From NCBI GenBank assembly GCA_002774055.1, contig PEZL01000038.1, forward strand, positions 1 through 31,433: DNA of 31,433 bases. Direction: 5' to 3'. A program made the translations under genes and the position numbers. The notes below the pieces were generated by a model. That model was not told the DNA's origin. It saw nothing but the letters and a program-made list of their open reading frames with translations, and ran no database searches. This stretch comes from Candidatus Tagabacteria bacterium CG09_land_8_20_14_0_10_41_14. Its GTDB lineage: Bacteria; Patescibacteriota; Minisyncoccia; JAHISW01; Tagabacteraceae. The stretch's first letter is position 1, and every line of letters begins with the position of its first letter. This document shows positions 22,834-29,578 of this stretch, in pieces.

Positions 22834-24012
22834 ATGAATACCCGAAGAATTTATCTGGACCATTCTTCCACTACTTATTTAGACCCGCGGGTAAAAGCGG
22901 TAATGGAGCCGTATTGGATTGAAAAATTCGGTAACGCTTCCTCAATTTACGAAGAGGGAAGAGAGGCGAAGAAGGCCATATCTGACGCGCGTTTGAAGGT
23001 TGCCTCGGTTCTTAATGCCAGGCCTGATGAAATTGTTTTTATTGCCGGCGGCACTGAAAGTGATAATTTGGCGATTTTTGGCGCTGCCCGAAAAATCGGC
23101 AAGGGGCATATTATTACCACAAAAATAGAGCATCATGCCGTTTTGCATGCGTTTGAAAAATTAGTGAAAGAGGGTTTTGAGGCGGATTATGTAGACGTTG
23201 ACAAAGACGGCATCGTGGATTTAAAACAATTTAAGGCGGCCTTAAAACCCGAGACTGTTTTGGTATCTATAATGTATGCCAATAACGAGATCGGCACGGT
23301 ACAACCCATCACTGAAATTTCTAAAATAATTAGAAATTTCAGAAATTCTAAGCACTTAGCAGCGTTTCCGCTGCTTCATACCGATGCGGTGCAGGCGCCC
23401 TCCTATCTTGATTTGAATGTTGATAAACTGGGCGTGGATTTGCTTACATTAAACGCTTCAAAAATTTACGGGCCCAAGGGTATTGGCTGCCTTTATGTTA
23501 AAAGGGGAATAAAACTTGAACCTTTGATTTACGGAGGCGGCCAGGAAAGCGGACTGCGTTCCGGCACGGAGAATATTCCCGCGATTGCCGGTTTTGCCGA
23601 AGCATTAGAGTTGGCTCAAAAAGAAAGAGAGAATGAATCAGAACGGCTAAAAAAAATACGCGATTATTTTATAGAACAAATTTTAAAAAAAATTCCCGAC
23701 ACGGTTTTAAACGGCTCGCAAGAAAATCGGCTTCCCAACAATGTGAATGTTTCGTTTCTGAACGTGGAAGGGGAATCCATTGTGTTGTACTTAGACGCAA
23801 AGGGGGTTTCCTGTTCCACTGGCTCCGCTTGCAATTCGGCTAGTTTAGAGCCATCGCATGTGATAAGAGCCTTGAAGCGTTCCCATGAGTATGCCAATGG
23901 TTCTGTTCGTTTTACAACAGGAAAAATCACCAAGAAAAGCGATATTGATTACGTGTTGAAAGTTTTGCCGGATATTGTTAAAAAGTTGAGAGGTATTTCG
24001 GCGCTTTCTTGA
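22834..24012 (+). CDS. iscS: Cysteine desulfurase (IscS/NifS family)
   Basis: This PLP enzyme takes sulfur from cysteine for Fe-S cluster and thio-modification pathways. The 392 residues show the family N-terminus (RRIYLDHSSTTYLDPRV), GGTESDNLAIFG, the PLP-contacting H in TKIEHHAVLH, TDAVQAP, the PLP lysine in LNASKIYGPKG (near residue 210) and the catalytic-cysteine loop SCSTGSACNSASLEPSHV. Residues around 165-185 (IIRNFRNSKHLAAFPLLH) contain a short insertion encoded by A/T-rich inverted words (AGAAATTTC, AGAATT-like). The ATG at 22834 is preferred because a promoter ends 8 bases before it and the family begins there. iscU follows, separated by a folded intergenic element. NifS or IscS naming cannot be settled by eye. 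Confidence 0.94.
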   Translation: MNTRRIYLDHSSTTYLDPRVKAVMEPYWIEKFGNASSIYEEGREAKKAISDARLKVASVLNARPDEIVFIAGGTESDNLAIFGAARKIGKGHIITTKIEHHAVLHAFEKLVKEGFEADYVDVDKDGIVDLKQFKAALKPETVLVSIMYANNEIGTVQPITEISKIIRNFRNSKHLAAFPLLHTDAVQAPSYLDLNVDKLGVDLLTLNASKIYGPKGIGCLYVKRGIKLEPLIYGGGQESGLRSGTENIPAIAGFAEALELAQKERENESERLKKIRDYFIEQILKKIPDTVLNGSQENRLPNNVNVSFLNVEGESIVLYLDAKGVSCSTGSACNSASLEPSHVIRALKRSHEYANGSVRFTTGKITKKSDIDYVLKVLPDIVKKLRGISALS

Positions 24013-24098
24013 TTTCAAAATTGCTTTTCGCTTTTTTCGCTGCGGCGAAAGGGTTCGCCTGCGGGCTCACAACCCGCTCAAATGCAATTTTGAAATCA
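24010..24098. repeat. Cloverleaf-like inverted-repeat element between iscS and iscU
   Basis: Perfect 15-base arms TGATTTCAAAATTGC (24010-24024) and GCAATTTTGAAATCA (24084-24098) enclose two further hairpins, TTCGC-tgcg-GCGAA and GCGGG-ctcacaa-CCCGC. The left arm covers the iscS stop codon. It may be a REP-like insertion or an RNA structure separating iscS from iscU; a T run follows the right arm. Confidence 0.75.
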
Positions 24099-24110
24099 GA
24101 TTTTTGAAAA

Positions 24111-24533
24111 ATGACAAAAGATAAAAAACAAAAGAAGGCAAAGGGAGACGTGGGCGGGTGGTATTATTCGGAAAAAGTTAAAGACCATTTTTTTCATCCC
24201 AGAAATGTTTTGTTAAAAGACCCTAAGCCCGGCGAGTTTGACGCCGAGGGTGTTATTGGCGCGCCGATTTGCGGCGACGTGATGCGCATGTGGATTTCGG
24301 TGAGGCAAGGAAAAATCAAAAAATTAAAATGGCGCACGTTTGGGTGCGCCACGGCCATTGCCTCCACTTCGGTTTTTTCCGAAATGGCGATCGGTAAAAC
24401 AATTGAAGAGGCGCTGAAAATCACGCCCCAAGATATAATAAAAGAACTAAGCGGCCTGCCGAAAGTAAAAATTCATTGTTCGGTTTTGGCCAACCAGGCG
24501 TTTAAAAAAACCGTTGATAACTATAATCTATAA
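24111..24533 (+). CDS. iscU: Fe-S cluster scaffold protein IscU/NifU-like
   Basis: IscU-type proteins build Fe-S clusters from IscS sulfur and hand them to target proteins. The 140-residue product has the three cluster cysteines: C54 in GAPICGDVM (the family usually reads G-N-P-x-C-G-D), C79 in FGCATAIASTS and C123 in KIHCSVLANQA. It has a lysine-rich N-terminal extension of about 15 residues and lacks the long NifU C-terminal domain. It lies 98 bases after the desulfurase, so the two form a minimal ISC pair. No hscA, hscB or fdx is next to them. The pair could supply clusters to the radical-SAM MiaB moiety at the right edge. Confidence 0.92.
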   Translation: MTKDKKQKKAKGDVGGWYYSEKVKDHFFHPRNVLLKDPKPGEFDAEGVIGAPICGDVMRMWISVRQGKIKKLKWRTFGCATAIASTSVFSEMAIGKTIEEALKITPQDIIKELSGLPKVKIHCSVLANQAFKKTVDNYNL

Positions 24534-24544
24534 TATGTTATAAT
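24514..24544 (+). promoter_or_regulatory. Distal promoter candidate of htrA
   Basis: TTGATA (24514-24519), 19 bases and TG-T-TATAAT (TATAAT at 24539-24544) would start near 24551, just before the left arm of the 14-base inverted repeat, so this mRNA could fold over the htrA start codon. It overlaps the end of iscU. Confidence 0.45.
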
Positions 24545-24557
24545 ATCAATAATATGG

Positions 24558-24676
24558 ATCCCGTTAGAGATTCAAAGTGTTGATTTCTACACGGGAATTG
24601 TAAATGTTTAGGTTATTGAATTATTGTCAAATTAATTTAAGATACGGAAACAAAAGTTTCCTATCTCTAACGGGAT
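24558..24676 (+). promoter_or_regulatory. Long-range inverted repeat covering the htrA start codon
   Basis: ATCCCGTTAGAGAT (24558-24571) and ATCTCTAACGGGAT (24663-24676) are exact complements 91 bases apart. The right arm includes the A and T of the htrA start codon (24675). A short frame ATGGATCCCGTT... of nine codons begins at 24554 within the left arm. In RNA the stem would hide the start. Confidence 0.65.
24616..24643 (+). promoter_or_regulatory. Proximal promoter candidate of htrA
   Basis: TTGAAT (24616-24621), 16 bases and TAAGAT (24638-24643) would start near 24650, inside the loop of the inverted repeat. That transcript would lack the left arm and leave the start codon free. Confidence 0.35.
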
Positions 24677-25946
24677 GGATCAATTAAATCGTTCACAGTT
24701 TATTTTATTGGTGCTTTTGGTGAGCTTCGTCACTTCTGTCGCCACAGGAATTGTTACGGCCACTTTGGTTAATCAGGCGCCTTCGCCTATTACCCAAACG
24801 ATCAGCCGCGTGATAGAAAAAGCTACTCCTTCTTCAAATGGAGGCGGTGAAAAAGAGCAGAGTGTGATTGTTGTTACCGAAGAAGATCTGATTGTTAATA
24901 TCGTGGAAGATGTTTCCTCGGCAGTTGTAAGCGTTATAGCCACCAAAGATATACCCGTAATTGAGCAGTATTTTATAAATCCTTTTGAAGAAGACGAGTT
25001 CTTTAGGGAATTCTTCGGTCCGGGTTTTGTGCCGGAGTTTAGTATTCCTCAATACCGCCAGAAGGGAACGGAAAAGCAGCAGGTTTCAAGCGGTACCGGG
25101 TTTTTTGTTTCAAAAGACGGCTTTCTTTTGACAAATAAACATGTCGTGTCTGATACGAAAGCGGAATACTCCGTTATCATGAACGACGGCCGGCAGCTAC
25201 CGGCAGAAGTTTTGGCGCGGGACGCGATTCAGGATATCGCGGTGCTTCAGGTAGACGGCGGTGATTTTAATTTTATTCCCTTGGGTGATTCAAAAAAGGC
25301 AAAGGTGGGGCAAACGGTTATTGCCATTGGCAATGCTTTGGGAGAGTTTCAAAACACGGTTTCCACCGGAATAATTTCCGGTTTGGACAGAAGCATTGTT
25401 GCCACCGACGGACGAGGTTTAACCGAGTACCTGCAAAGAATTATTCAGACGGACGCCGCTATTAATCCGGGTAATTCGGGCGGGCCCATGTTAAATCTGA
25501 AGGGCAGGGTGATCGGTATTAATACGGCAATGGCGCAAGGCGCGGAGAATGTTGGTTTTGCTTTGCCCATTAATCTTGCCAAACGTGATATTGAAGATAT
25601 TAGAGAGTTTGGAGAAATTCGCTACGCGTTTTTAGGAGTGAGATATCTGATAGTTACGCCTAATGTTAAGGAAGAAAAAGGTCTTTCGGTAGATTACGGC
25701 GCGCTTTTGGTTAAGGGTTCCGGCGGTGAAAATGCCGTGATGGACAACAGTCCGGCGGTCCGGGCGGATCTTAGAGAAGGGGATATAATTTTGGAATTTA
25801 ACGGGACAAAAATTAGCCAGAAAATTACCCTTGCGGAATTAATAAATAATTCACGCGTGGGCCAGGTTGTAACATTAAGGGTATTAAGAGGTGAGGAAAC
25901 GCTGGATATACAAGTAACTCTTGACGAAATACCGAAAACACTGTAA
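24675..25946 (+). CDS. Membrane-anchored HtrA/DegP-type serine protease
   Basis: This is a quality-control protease acting outside the cytoplasmic membrane. The 423 residues have an uncleaved-looking N-terminal membrane helix (about 8-30), a linker, a trypsin-like protease domain with the triad H156 (TNKHVV), D187 (QDIAVL) and S268 (GNSGGP), and one C-terminal PDZ domain with VRADLREGDIILEFNG. The architecture matches DegS/HtrA forms with a single PDZ. The start is ATG 24675, since the hydrophobic anchor follows directly; no Shine-Dalgarno is seen. The upstream region has two promoter candidates and an inverted repeat that buries the start codon, so regulation at the mRNA level is possible. 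The disaggregase gene follows 24 bases downstream, giving a proteostasis pair. Confidence 0.94.
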   Translation: MDQLNRSQFILLVLLVSFVTSVATGIVTATLVNQAPSPITQTISRVIEKATPSSNGGGEKEQSVIVVTEEDLIVNIVEDVSSAVVSVIATKDIPVIEQYFINPFEEDEFFREFFGPGFVPEFSIPQYRQKGTEKQQVSSGTGFFVSKDGFLLTNKHVVSDTKAEYSVIMNDGRQLPAEVLARDAIQDIAVLQVDGGDFNFIPLGDSKKAKVGQTVIAIGNALGEFQNTVSTGIISGLDRSIVATDGRGLTEYLQRIIQTDAAINPGNSGGPMLNLKGRVIGINTAMAQGAENVGFALPINLAKRDIEDIREFGEIRYAFLGVRYLIVTPNVKEEKGLSVDYGALLVKGSGGENAVMDNSPAVRADLREGDIILEFNGTKISQKITLAELINNSRVGQVVTLRVLRGEETLDIQVTLDEIPKTL

Positions 25947-25970
25947 ATTAGAAATTAGAAATTTTTAGAT

Positions 25971-28646
25971 ATGTTACCTTTTTCAAATTTTACGCAAAAA
26001 GCGCAAGAAGCCATTCGTAAGGCGCATGAACTGGGGATGGAAAGAGGCCAGAGCCAGATAGACACCTTGCATCTTTTGGCCGCCTTGGTTTTACAAGACG
26101 ACGGCGTTGTTTTGTCAATTTTTGATAAGTTGGATGTGGATGTTAATTTTTTGACCGATTCCATTCTTGATGAATTGGAAGAAATCGGCCGTCACGGCGG
26201 CGTTATGCCAAGCATGCAGGTTTACCTCACGCCTGATTTGGGTAAGGCCATAGAGGCCGCCTATCGCGCGGCCCAGGCGCTCAAAAGCAATTTTATTTCA
26301 ACGGAACATCTTCTTTTGGGTCTTTTGGATGTTTCCTCAAAAGCGCGGGAAATTTTGGCGCGCAATAAAATTGAAAAAGACGCGGTGTTAAATGTATTGA
26401 AGACCATTAGCGGAGAATATCGCGTGCATGATGTGCCGGAAGGAAAGAAATTAAGAATTTTAGAAAAATATTCCCGCAATCTCACCAAACTTGCCAAGGA
26501 AGATAAAATAGACCCGATTATCGGACGCGATGAAGAAATAAGGCGCATCATGCAGATACTTTGCCGTCGCACAAAAAATAACCCTGTGCTTATTGGCGAA
26601 GCGGGTGTCGGTAAAACGGCCGTGGTTGAAGGCTTGAGCCAGCGAATCGCGCAAGGCGAAGTCCCGGATTCTTTGAAAGACAGGGAGGTTTTTGCCCTGG
26701 ATTTGGGTTCTTTAATTGCGGGTACAAAATACCGCGGTGAGTTTGAGGACCGGCTTAAGGCGGTGCTTAGGGAAATAGAACACGCGCAGGACAAAGTGAT
26801 TCTTTTTGTGGACGAACTCCACACGCTTGTTGGCGCCGGAGCGGCGGAAGGCGCGATTGACGCTTCCAATTTGTTGAAGCCGGCTTTGGCGCGCGGAGAA
26901 CTTCACGCCATCGGCGCCACCACTTTAAAAGAGTATCAAAAATATATTGAAAAAGACCCCGCTCTTACTCGCAGGTTTCAGCCTATTTATGTGGAGGAGC
27001 CGAACCAGGAAGACGCCGTCGCCATACTCAGAGGAATAAAAGAAAAGTATGAATTGCATCACGGTGTTCATATTACCGATGACGCTCTTAGGGCGGCGGT
27101 TCATCTTTCAAGCAGATATATCACAGACAGATTTCTGCCGGATAAGGCGGTGGACCTTGTGGATGAGTCCGCTTCGTCCCTGCGTTTGGAATTAGACAGT
27201 ATGCCCAAGGAACTTGAAAGCGTGCATAAAGAAATAAGAAAACTGGAAATTGAGAAGGAGGCGCTTAAAAGCGATAAGAAAAGTTTGAAGTCAAAACAAC
27301 ATATTAAAAAAATAGATAAACAAATTAACGATTTGAAGGAAAAAATTTCTTCGCTTGAACTCAAATGGAAAAACGAAAAAGAAGCCATTACTTCCATTCG
27401 CCAACTAAAGGGCGATTTGGAGTCTTTGCGTTTGGAGGCTGACGCGGAAGAAAGAAAAGGCAATCTCACAAGAGTGGCGGAGATTCGTTACGCGAATATT
27501 CCTCAAATGGAAAAAGAATTAAAAAAACAGGAAACTAAACTTAAGAAGCTTCAAAAGTCCAGGCGCGTGCTCAAAGAAGAGGTTACTGAAGAAGATATTG
27601 CTGAAGTTGTTTCAAGGTGGACCGGTATACCCGTTTCTAAAATGCTTGAAACCGAGGTTGGTAAACTTCTTAAAATTGAAGAGGTTTTGAAAAAGCGCGT
27701 GGTTGGCCAGGATGAAGCGGTTGGAAAAATCGCGAACGCCATTCGTCGTTCACGCGCCGGTATTGCTGACGCGGAGCGGCCGATTGGTTCATTTATGTTC
27801 TTGGGGCCGACCGGTGTTGGCAAAACAGAATTGGCCAGGGCCCTGGCGCAGTTTATGTTTAATGACGAGCGCGCGCTTATTCGCGTTGATATGTCGGAAT
27901 ATATGGAAAGGCACACGGTTTCCAAATTGATAGGTTCGCCCCCGGGTTATGTAGGACATGAAGAAGGGGGCCAGTTGACCGAACTTATAAGACACAGGCC
28001 TTACGCGGTAGTGCTTTTTGACGAGATAGAAAAAGCGCATCCTGAGGTTTTTAATATTTTGCTTCAGGTATTTGATAATGGCCGTTTGACAGACGCGAAA
28101 GGCCGTCACGCCAATTTCAAAAACACTATTCTTATAATGACTTCCAATGTGGGTTCTGAATATGTGCGTCAGATATCCTCCATTGGTTTTTCGTCCGACA
28201 GCAAGCCAAAACAGGAGGAAAAAGAGTTAAGGGAACAAATTTACAAGGCGCTGGAATCCAGGTTCAGGCCGGAGTTTTTGAATCGCCTTGATGAAATTAT
28301 TATTTTTAACAGTTTAACTACGGAGCATCTTAAAGAAATTGTTAAAATTCAAATGGAAGAAGTGGTCAAGCGTCTCGGGGAAAAAGAAATAGGGCTTACA
28401 ATTTCGCCTGAATCCTTATCTTACTTTAGCCAGAAAGGTTTTAGCGCCCAATACGGAGCCAGGCCGCTAAGAAGACTTATCCAAAATAAAATTCTTAATA
28501 CCGTTGCGGAATTAATCATTTCGGGTAAAATTGCGTCAGGAGACACGGTGAACGTTCATCTCAAAAAAGGAGAATTAACGGTTGACGCGATGGCCAAGAG
28601 AAAGAGAAGCGTTAAAAAAGAAAAATTAGCCGTTAGAACAGGATAA
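25971..28646 (+). CDS. ClpB-type AAA+ disaggregase with a ClpP-loop-like IGF motif
   Basis: This is a ring-forming ATP-driven protein remodelling machine. The 891 residues comprise a Clp N-domain (two repeats, about 1-145), AAA1 with Walker A GEAGVGKTA near 209 and Walker B ILFVDELH, a long coiled-coil M-domain of about 120 residues (about 410-530, KIDKQINDLKEKISSLE), and AAA2 with GPTGVGKTE near 612 and VVLFDEIEKAHPEVF. The ClpB-type C-terminal domain ends in a basic tail (AKRKRSVKKEK). The M-domain length and the ELHAIGATTLKEYQKYIEKD stretch point to ClpB. However, I738-G739-F740 in VRQISSIGFSSD sits where ClpA and ClpC carry their ClpP-binding loop. It may therefore be a ClpB/ClpC intermediate; clpP is not in this window. 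Likely co-transcribed with htrA. Confidence 0.9.
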   Translation: MLPFSNFTQKAQEAIRKAHELGMERGQSQIDTLHLLAALVLQDDGVVLSIFDKLDVDVNFLTDSILDELEEIGRHGGVMPSMQVYLTPDLGKAIEAAYRAAQALKSNFISTEHLLLGLLDVSSKAREILARNKIEKDAVLNVLKTISGEYRVHDVPEGKKLRILEKYSRNLTKLAKEDKIDPIIGRDEEIRRIMQILCRRTKNNPVLIGEAGVGKTAVVEGLSQRIAQGEVPDSLKDREVFALDLGSLIAGTKYRGEFEDRLKAVLREIEHAQDKVILFVDELHTLVGAGAAEGAIDASNLLKPALARGELHAIGATTLKEYQKYIEKDPALTRRFQPIYVEEPNQEDAVAILRGIKEKYELHHGVHITDDALRAAVHLSSRYITDRFLPDKAVDLVDESASSLRLELDSMPKELESVHKEIRKLEIEKEALKSDKKSLKSKQHIKKIDKQINDLKEKISSLELKWKNEKEAITSIRQLKGDLESLRLEADAEERKGNLTRVAEIRYANIPQMEKELKKQETKLKKLQKSRRVLKEEVTEEDIAEVVSRWTGIPVSKMLETEVGKLLKIEEVLKKRVVGQDEAVGKIANAIRRSRAGIADAERPIGSFMFLGPTGVGKTELARALAQFMFNDERALIRVDMSEYMERHTVSKLIGSPPGYVGHEEGGQLTELIRHRPYAVVLFDEIEKAHPEVFNILLQVFDNGRLTDAKGRHANFKNTILIMTSNVGSEYVRQISSIGFSSDSKPKQEEKELREQIYKALESRFRPEFLNRLDEIIIFNSLTTEHLKEIVKIQMEEVVKRLGEKEIGLTISPESLSYFSQKGFSAQYGARPLRRLIQNKILNTVAELIISGKIASGDTVNVHLKKGELTVDAMAKRKRSVKKEKLAVRTG

Positions 28647-28655
28647 TATTTTCTT

Positions 28656-28740
28656 GCACGGATGGCGGAGCGGTCAAACGCAACAGTCTGTAAAACTGTC
28701 GCCTTAACTGGCTACGGGGGTTCGAATCCCTCTCCGTGCA
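28656..28740 (+). tRNA. tRNA-Tyr (anticodon GTA)
   Basis: A class II tRNA with acceptor GCACGGA/TCCGTGC, anticodon stem ACAGT/ACTGT around CTGTAAA (anticodon GTA), a long variable arm, and T loop TTCGAAT. The discriminator is A and CCA is not encoded. Its A36-A37-A38 is the MiaA recognition signature. Confidence 0.96.
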
Positions 28741-28758
28741 TTTCTGTTTTTAAGTGAC

Positions 28759-28816
28759 GGGGTGAAAATCCTGCTCTCCGCACCCCATGGCTTCAACTCA
28801 ACGATGGTTTTTTTTC
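28759..28816 (+). terminator. Possible terminator region after tRNA-Tyr
   Basis: GGGGTG (28759-28764) pairs with CACCCC (28781-28786), and a weak CCAT/ATGG hairpin is followed by eight T (28808 onward). The hairpin next to the T run is short, so this is tentative. Confidence 0.35.
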
Positions 28817-28833
28817 CCTACCATTCATTACTA

Positions 28834-28862
28834 TTGCTTTTTTTCTTGTTTTGTGGTAATTT
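28834..28862 (+). promoter_or_regulatory. Promoter of the response regulator gene
   Basis: TTGCTT (28834-28839), a 17-base spacer and TAATTT (28857-28862). The start would be near 28869, after the ATG at 28863, so that ATG cannot initiate the protein. A leader of about 45 bases with AGGAGG leads to the ATG at 28914. Confidence 0.55.
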
Positions 28863-28900
28863 ATGCCACAGAAAGATCAATTTTCAATATTTCAAGAAAA

Positions 28901-28906
28901 AGGAGG
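28901..28906 (+). promoter_or_regulatory. Shine-Dalgarno of the response regulator gene
   Basis: AGGAGG, 7 bases before the ATG at 28914. Only this gene and the one at 19205 have a consensus ribosome-binding site in the window, and it decides the start. Confidence 0.75.
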
Positions 28907-28913
28907 ACGCGAG

Positions 28914-29246
28914 ATGAGAACGATTTTAGTCGTTGATGACGAAGAAGAAATAAGAGAAATTCTCAAACAATTTTTTACCGACCTTGATTTCAATGTTGTC
29001 GTGTGTGAGAATGGCGCGCGCGCTGTTCCGCGAATAGAAGAAGCCGATATACTTGTTACCGATTTCAATATGCCGCCGGGTATAAACGGGGGTGAATTGG
29101 CTGAAATCGCGAAACAACAGAAACCCGGGATAAGGGTAATTATAATGACCGGGATTTCTTGGGATGTCCCGTCGGATCATTTGGCCGATGTTGTTATTGA
29201 AAAACCCTTCAACTTAGAAGCCCTGGAAAGGGCTGTAAAAGGGTAG
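28914..29246 (+). CDS. Single-domain response regulator (CheY-like receiver)
   Basis: The 110-residue protein is one receiver domain and nothing else. It has the acidic pocket D8-D9 (LVVDDEEE), phosphoacceptor D50 (ILVTDFNMPPG), T79 (IIMTGIS) and K97 (VIEKPF), so phosphorylation should be possible. There is no output domain, so it must act by protein contact or as a phosphorelay step. No histidine kinase is in the window. The start at 28914 is set by AGGAGG and by the promoter; an in-frame ATG at 28863 lies in the promoter. It has its own promoter, ribosome-binding site and terminator, so it is a stand-alone unit between tRNA-Tyr and rpmG. Confidence 0.92.
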   Translation: MRTILVVDDEEEIREILKQFFTDLDFNVVVCENGARAVPRIEEADILVTDFNMPPGINGGELAEIAKQQKPGIRVIIMTGISWDVPSDHLADVVIEKPFNLEALERAVKG

Positions 29247-29273
29247 GAAATTAAACTAAACAACTCAAAAAAT

Positions 29274-29304
29274 ACCCCTGATGGAATTATCGGGGGTTTT
29301 ATTA
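29274..29304 (+). terminator. Intrinsic terminator after the response regulator
   Basis: A nine-pair stem (ACCCCTGAT with ATCGGGGGT, one G-T pair) and loop GGAATT are followed by TTTTATTA. Confidence 0.8.
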
Positions 29305-29311
29305 CATTGGG

Positions 29312-29340
29312 TTGATTTTTTGTCTGCTTTTGGCTATCCT
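29312..29340 (+). promoter_or_regulatory. Promoter of rpmG and tRNA-Trp
   Basis: TTGATT (29312-29317), 17 bases and TATCCT (29335-29340) end 8 bases before the rpmG ATG, so the message would be leaderless. Same -35 and spacing as the dnaG promoter. Confidence 0.6.
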
Positions 29341-29348
29341 TTTTATAT

Positions 29349-29507
29349 ATGAGCCAAGATAAATTAATAAAAATGATCTGCCAGGGTTGCAAAAGAATCA
29401 ATTACTGGACAAGCAAAAACCCGAAAAAAGTTGAGCGTAAATTGGAGTTCAAAAAATTTTGCAAGTGGTGCAAAAAACGCACCGTGCATAAAGAGGGGAA
29501 GAAATAG
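29349..29507 (+). CDS. rpmG: 50S ribosomal protein L33
   Basis: This 52-residue protein of the large ribosomal subunit has the L33 pattern: ICQGCKRINYWTSKNPKK, then ERKLEFKKFCKWCKKRTVHKE. It has two C-x-x-C pairs (CQGC, CKWC), so it is the zinc-binding form. The size is normal. A promoter ends 8 bases before the ATG. tRNA-Trp begins at the base right after the stop codon, so both must share a transcript and the tRNA has to be cut out of it. In many bacteria the order is rpmG, tRNA-Trp, secE, nusG; here the first two remain and secE/nusG are replaced by the convergent miaB-miaA gene. Confidence 0.96.
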   Translation: MSQDKLIKMICQGCKRINYWTSKNPKKVERKLEFKKFCKWCKKRTVHKEGKK

Positions 29508-29578
29508 GCGGGTATAGTGAAATGGCATCACAACAGTCTCCAAAACTGTTATTCTAGGTTCGAATCCTAGTACCCGTG
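29508..29578 (+). tRNA. tRNA-Trp (anticodon CCA)
   Basis: Acceptor GCGGGTA/TACCCGT (first pair G-T), D stem GTGA/TCAC, anticodon stem ACAGT/ACTGT around CTCCAAA (anticodon CCA), T arm CTAGG-TTCGAAT-CCTAG, discriminator G73 as expected for Trp, CCA not encoded. A36-A37-A38 is present. The last 12 bases overlap the end of the convergent miaB-miaA gene, whose stop codon (29567-29569) lies in the T stem. Confidence 0.95.

Noticed and set aside
28863..28913. ATG at 28863 as response regulator start
   Set aside because: It directly follows the -10 box, so it would not be in the mRNA; ATG 28914 has AGGAGG and gives a standard receiver start.
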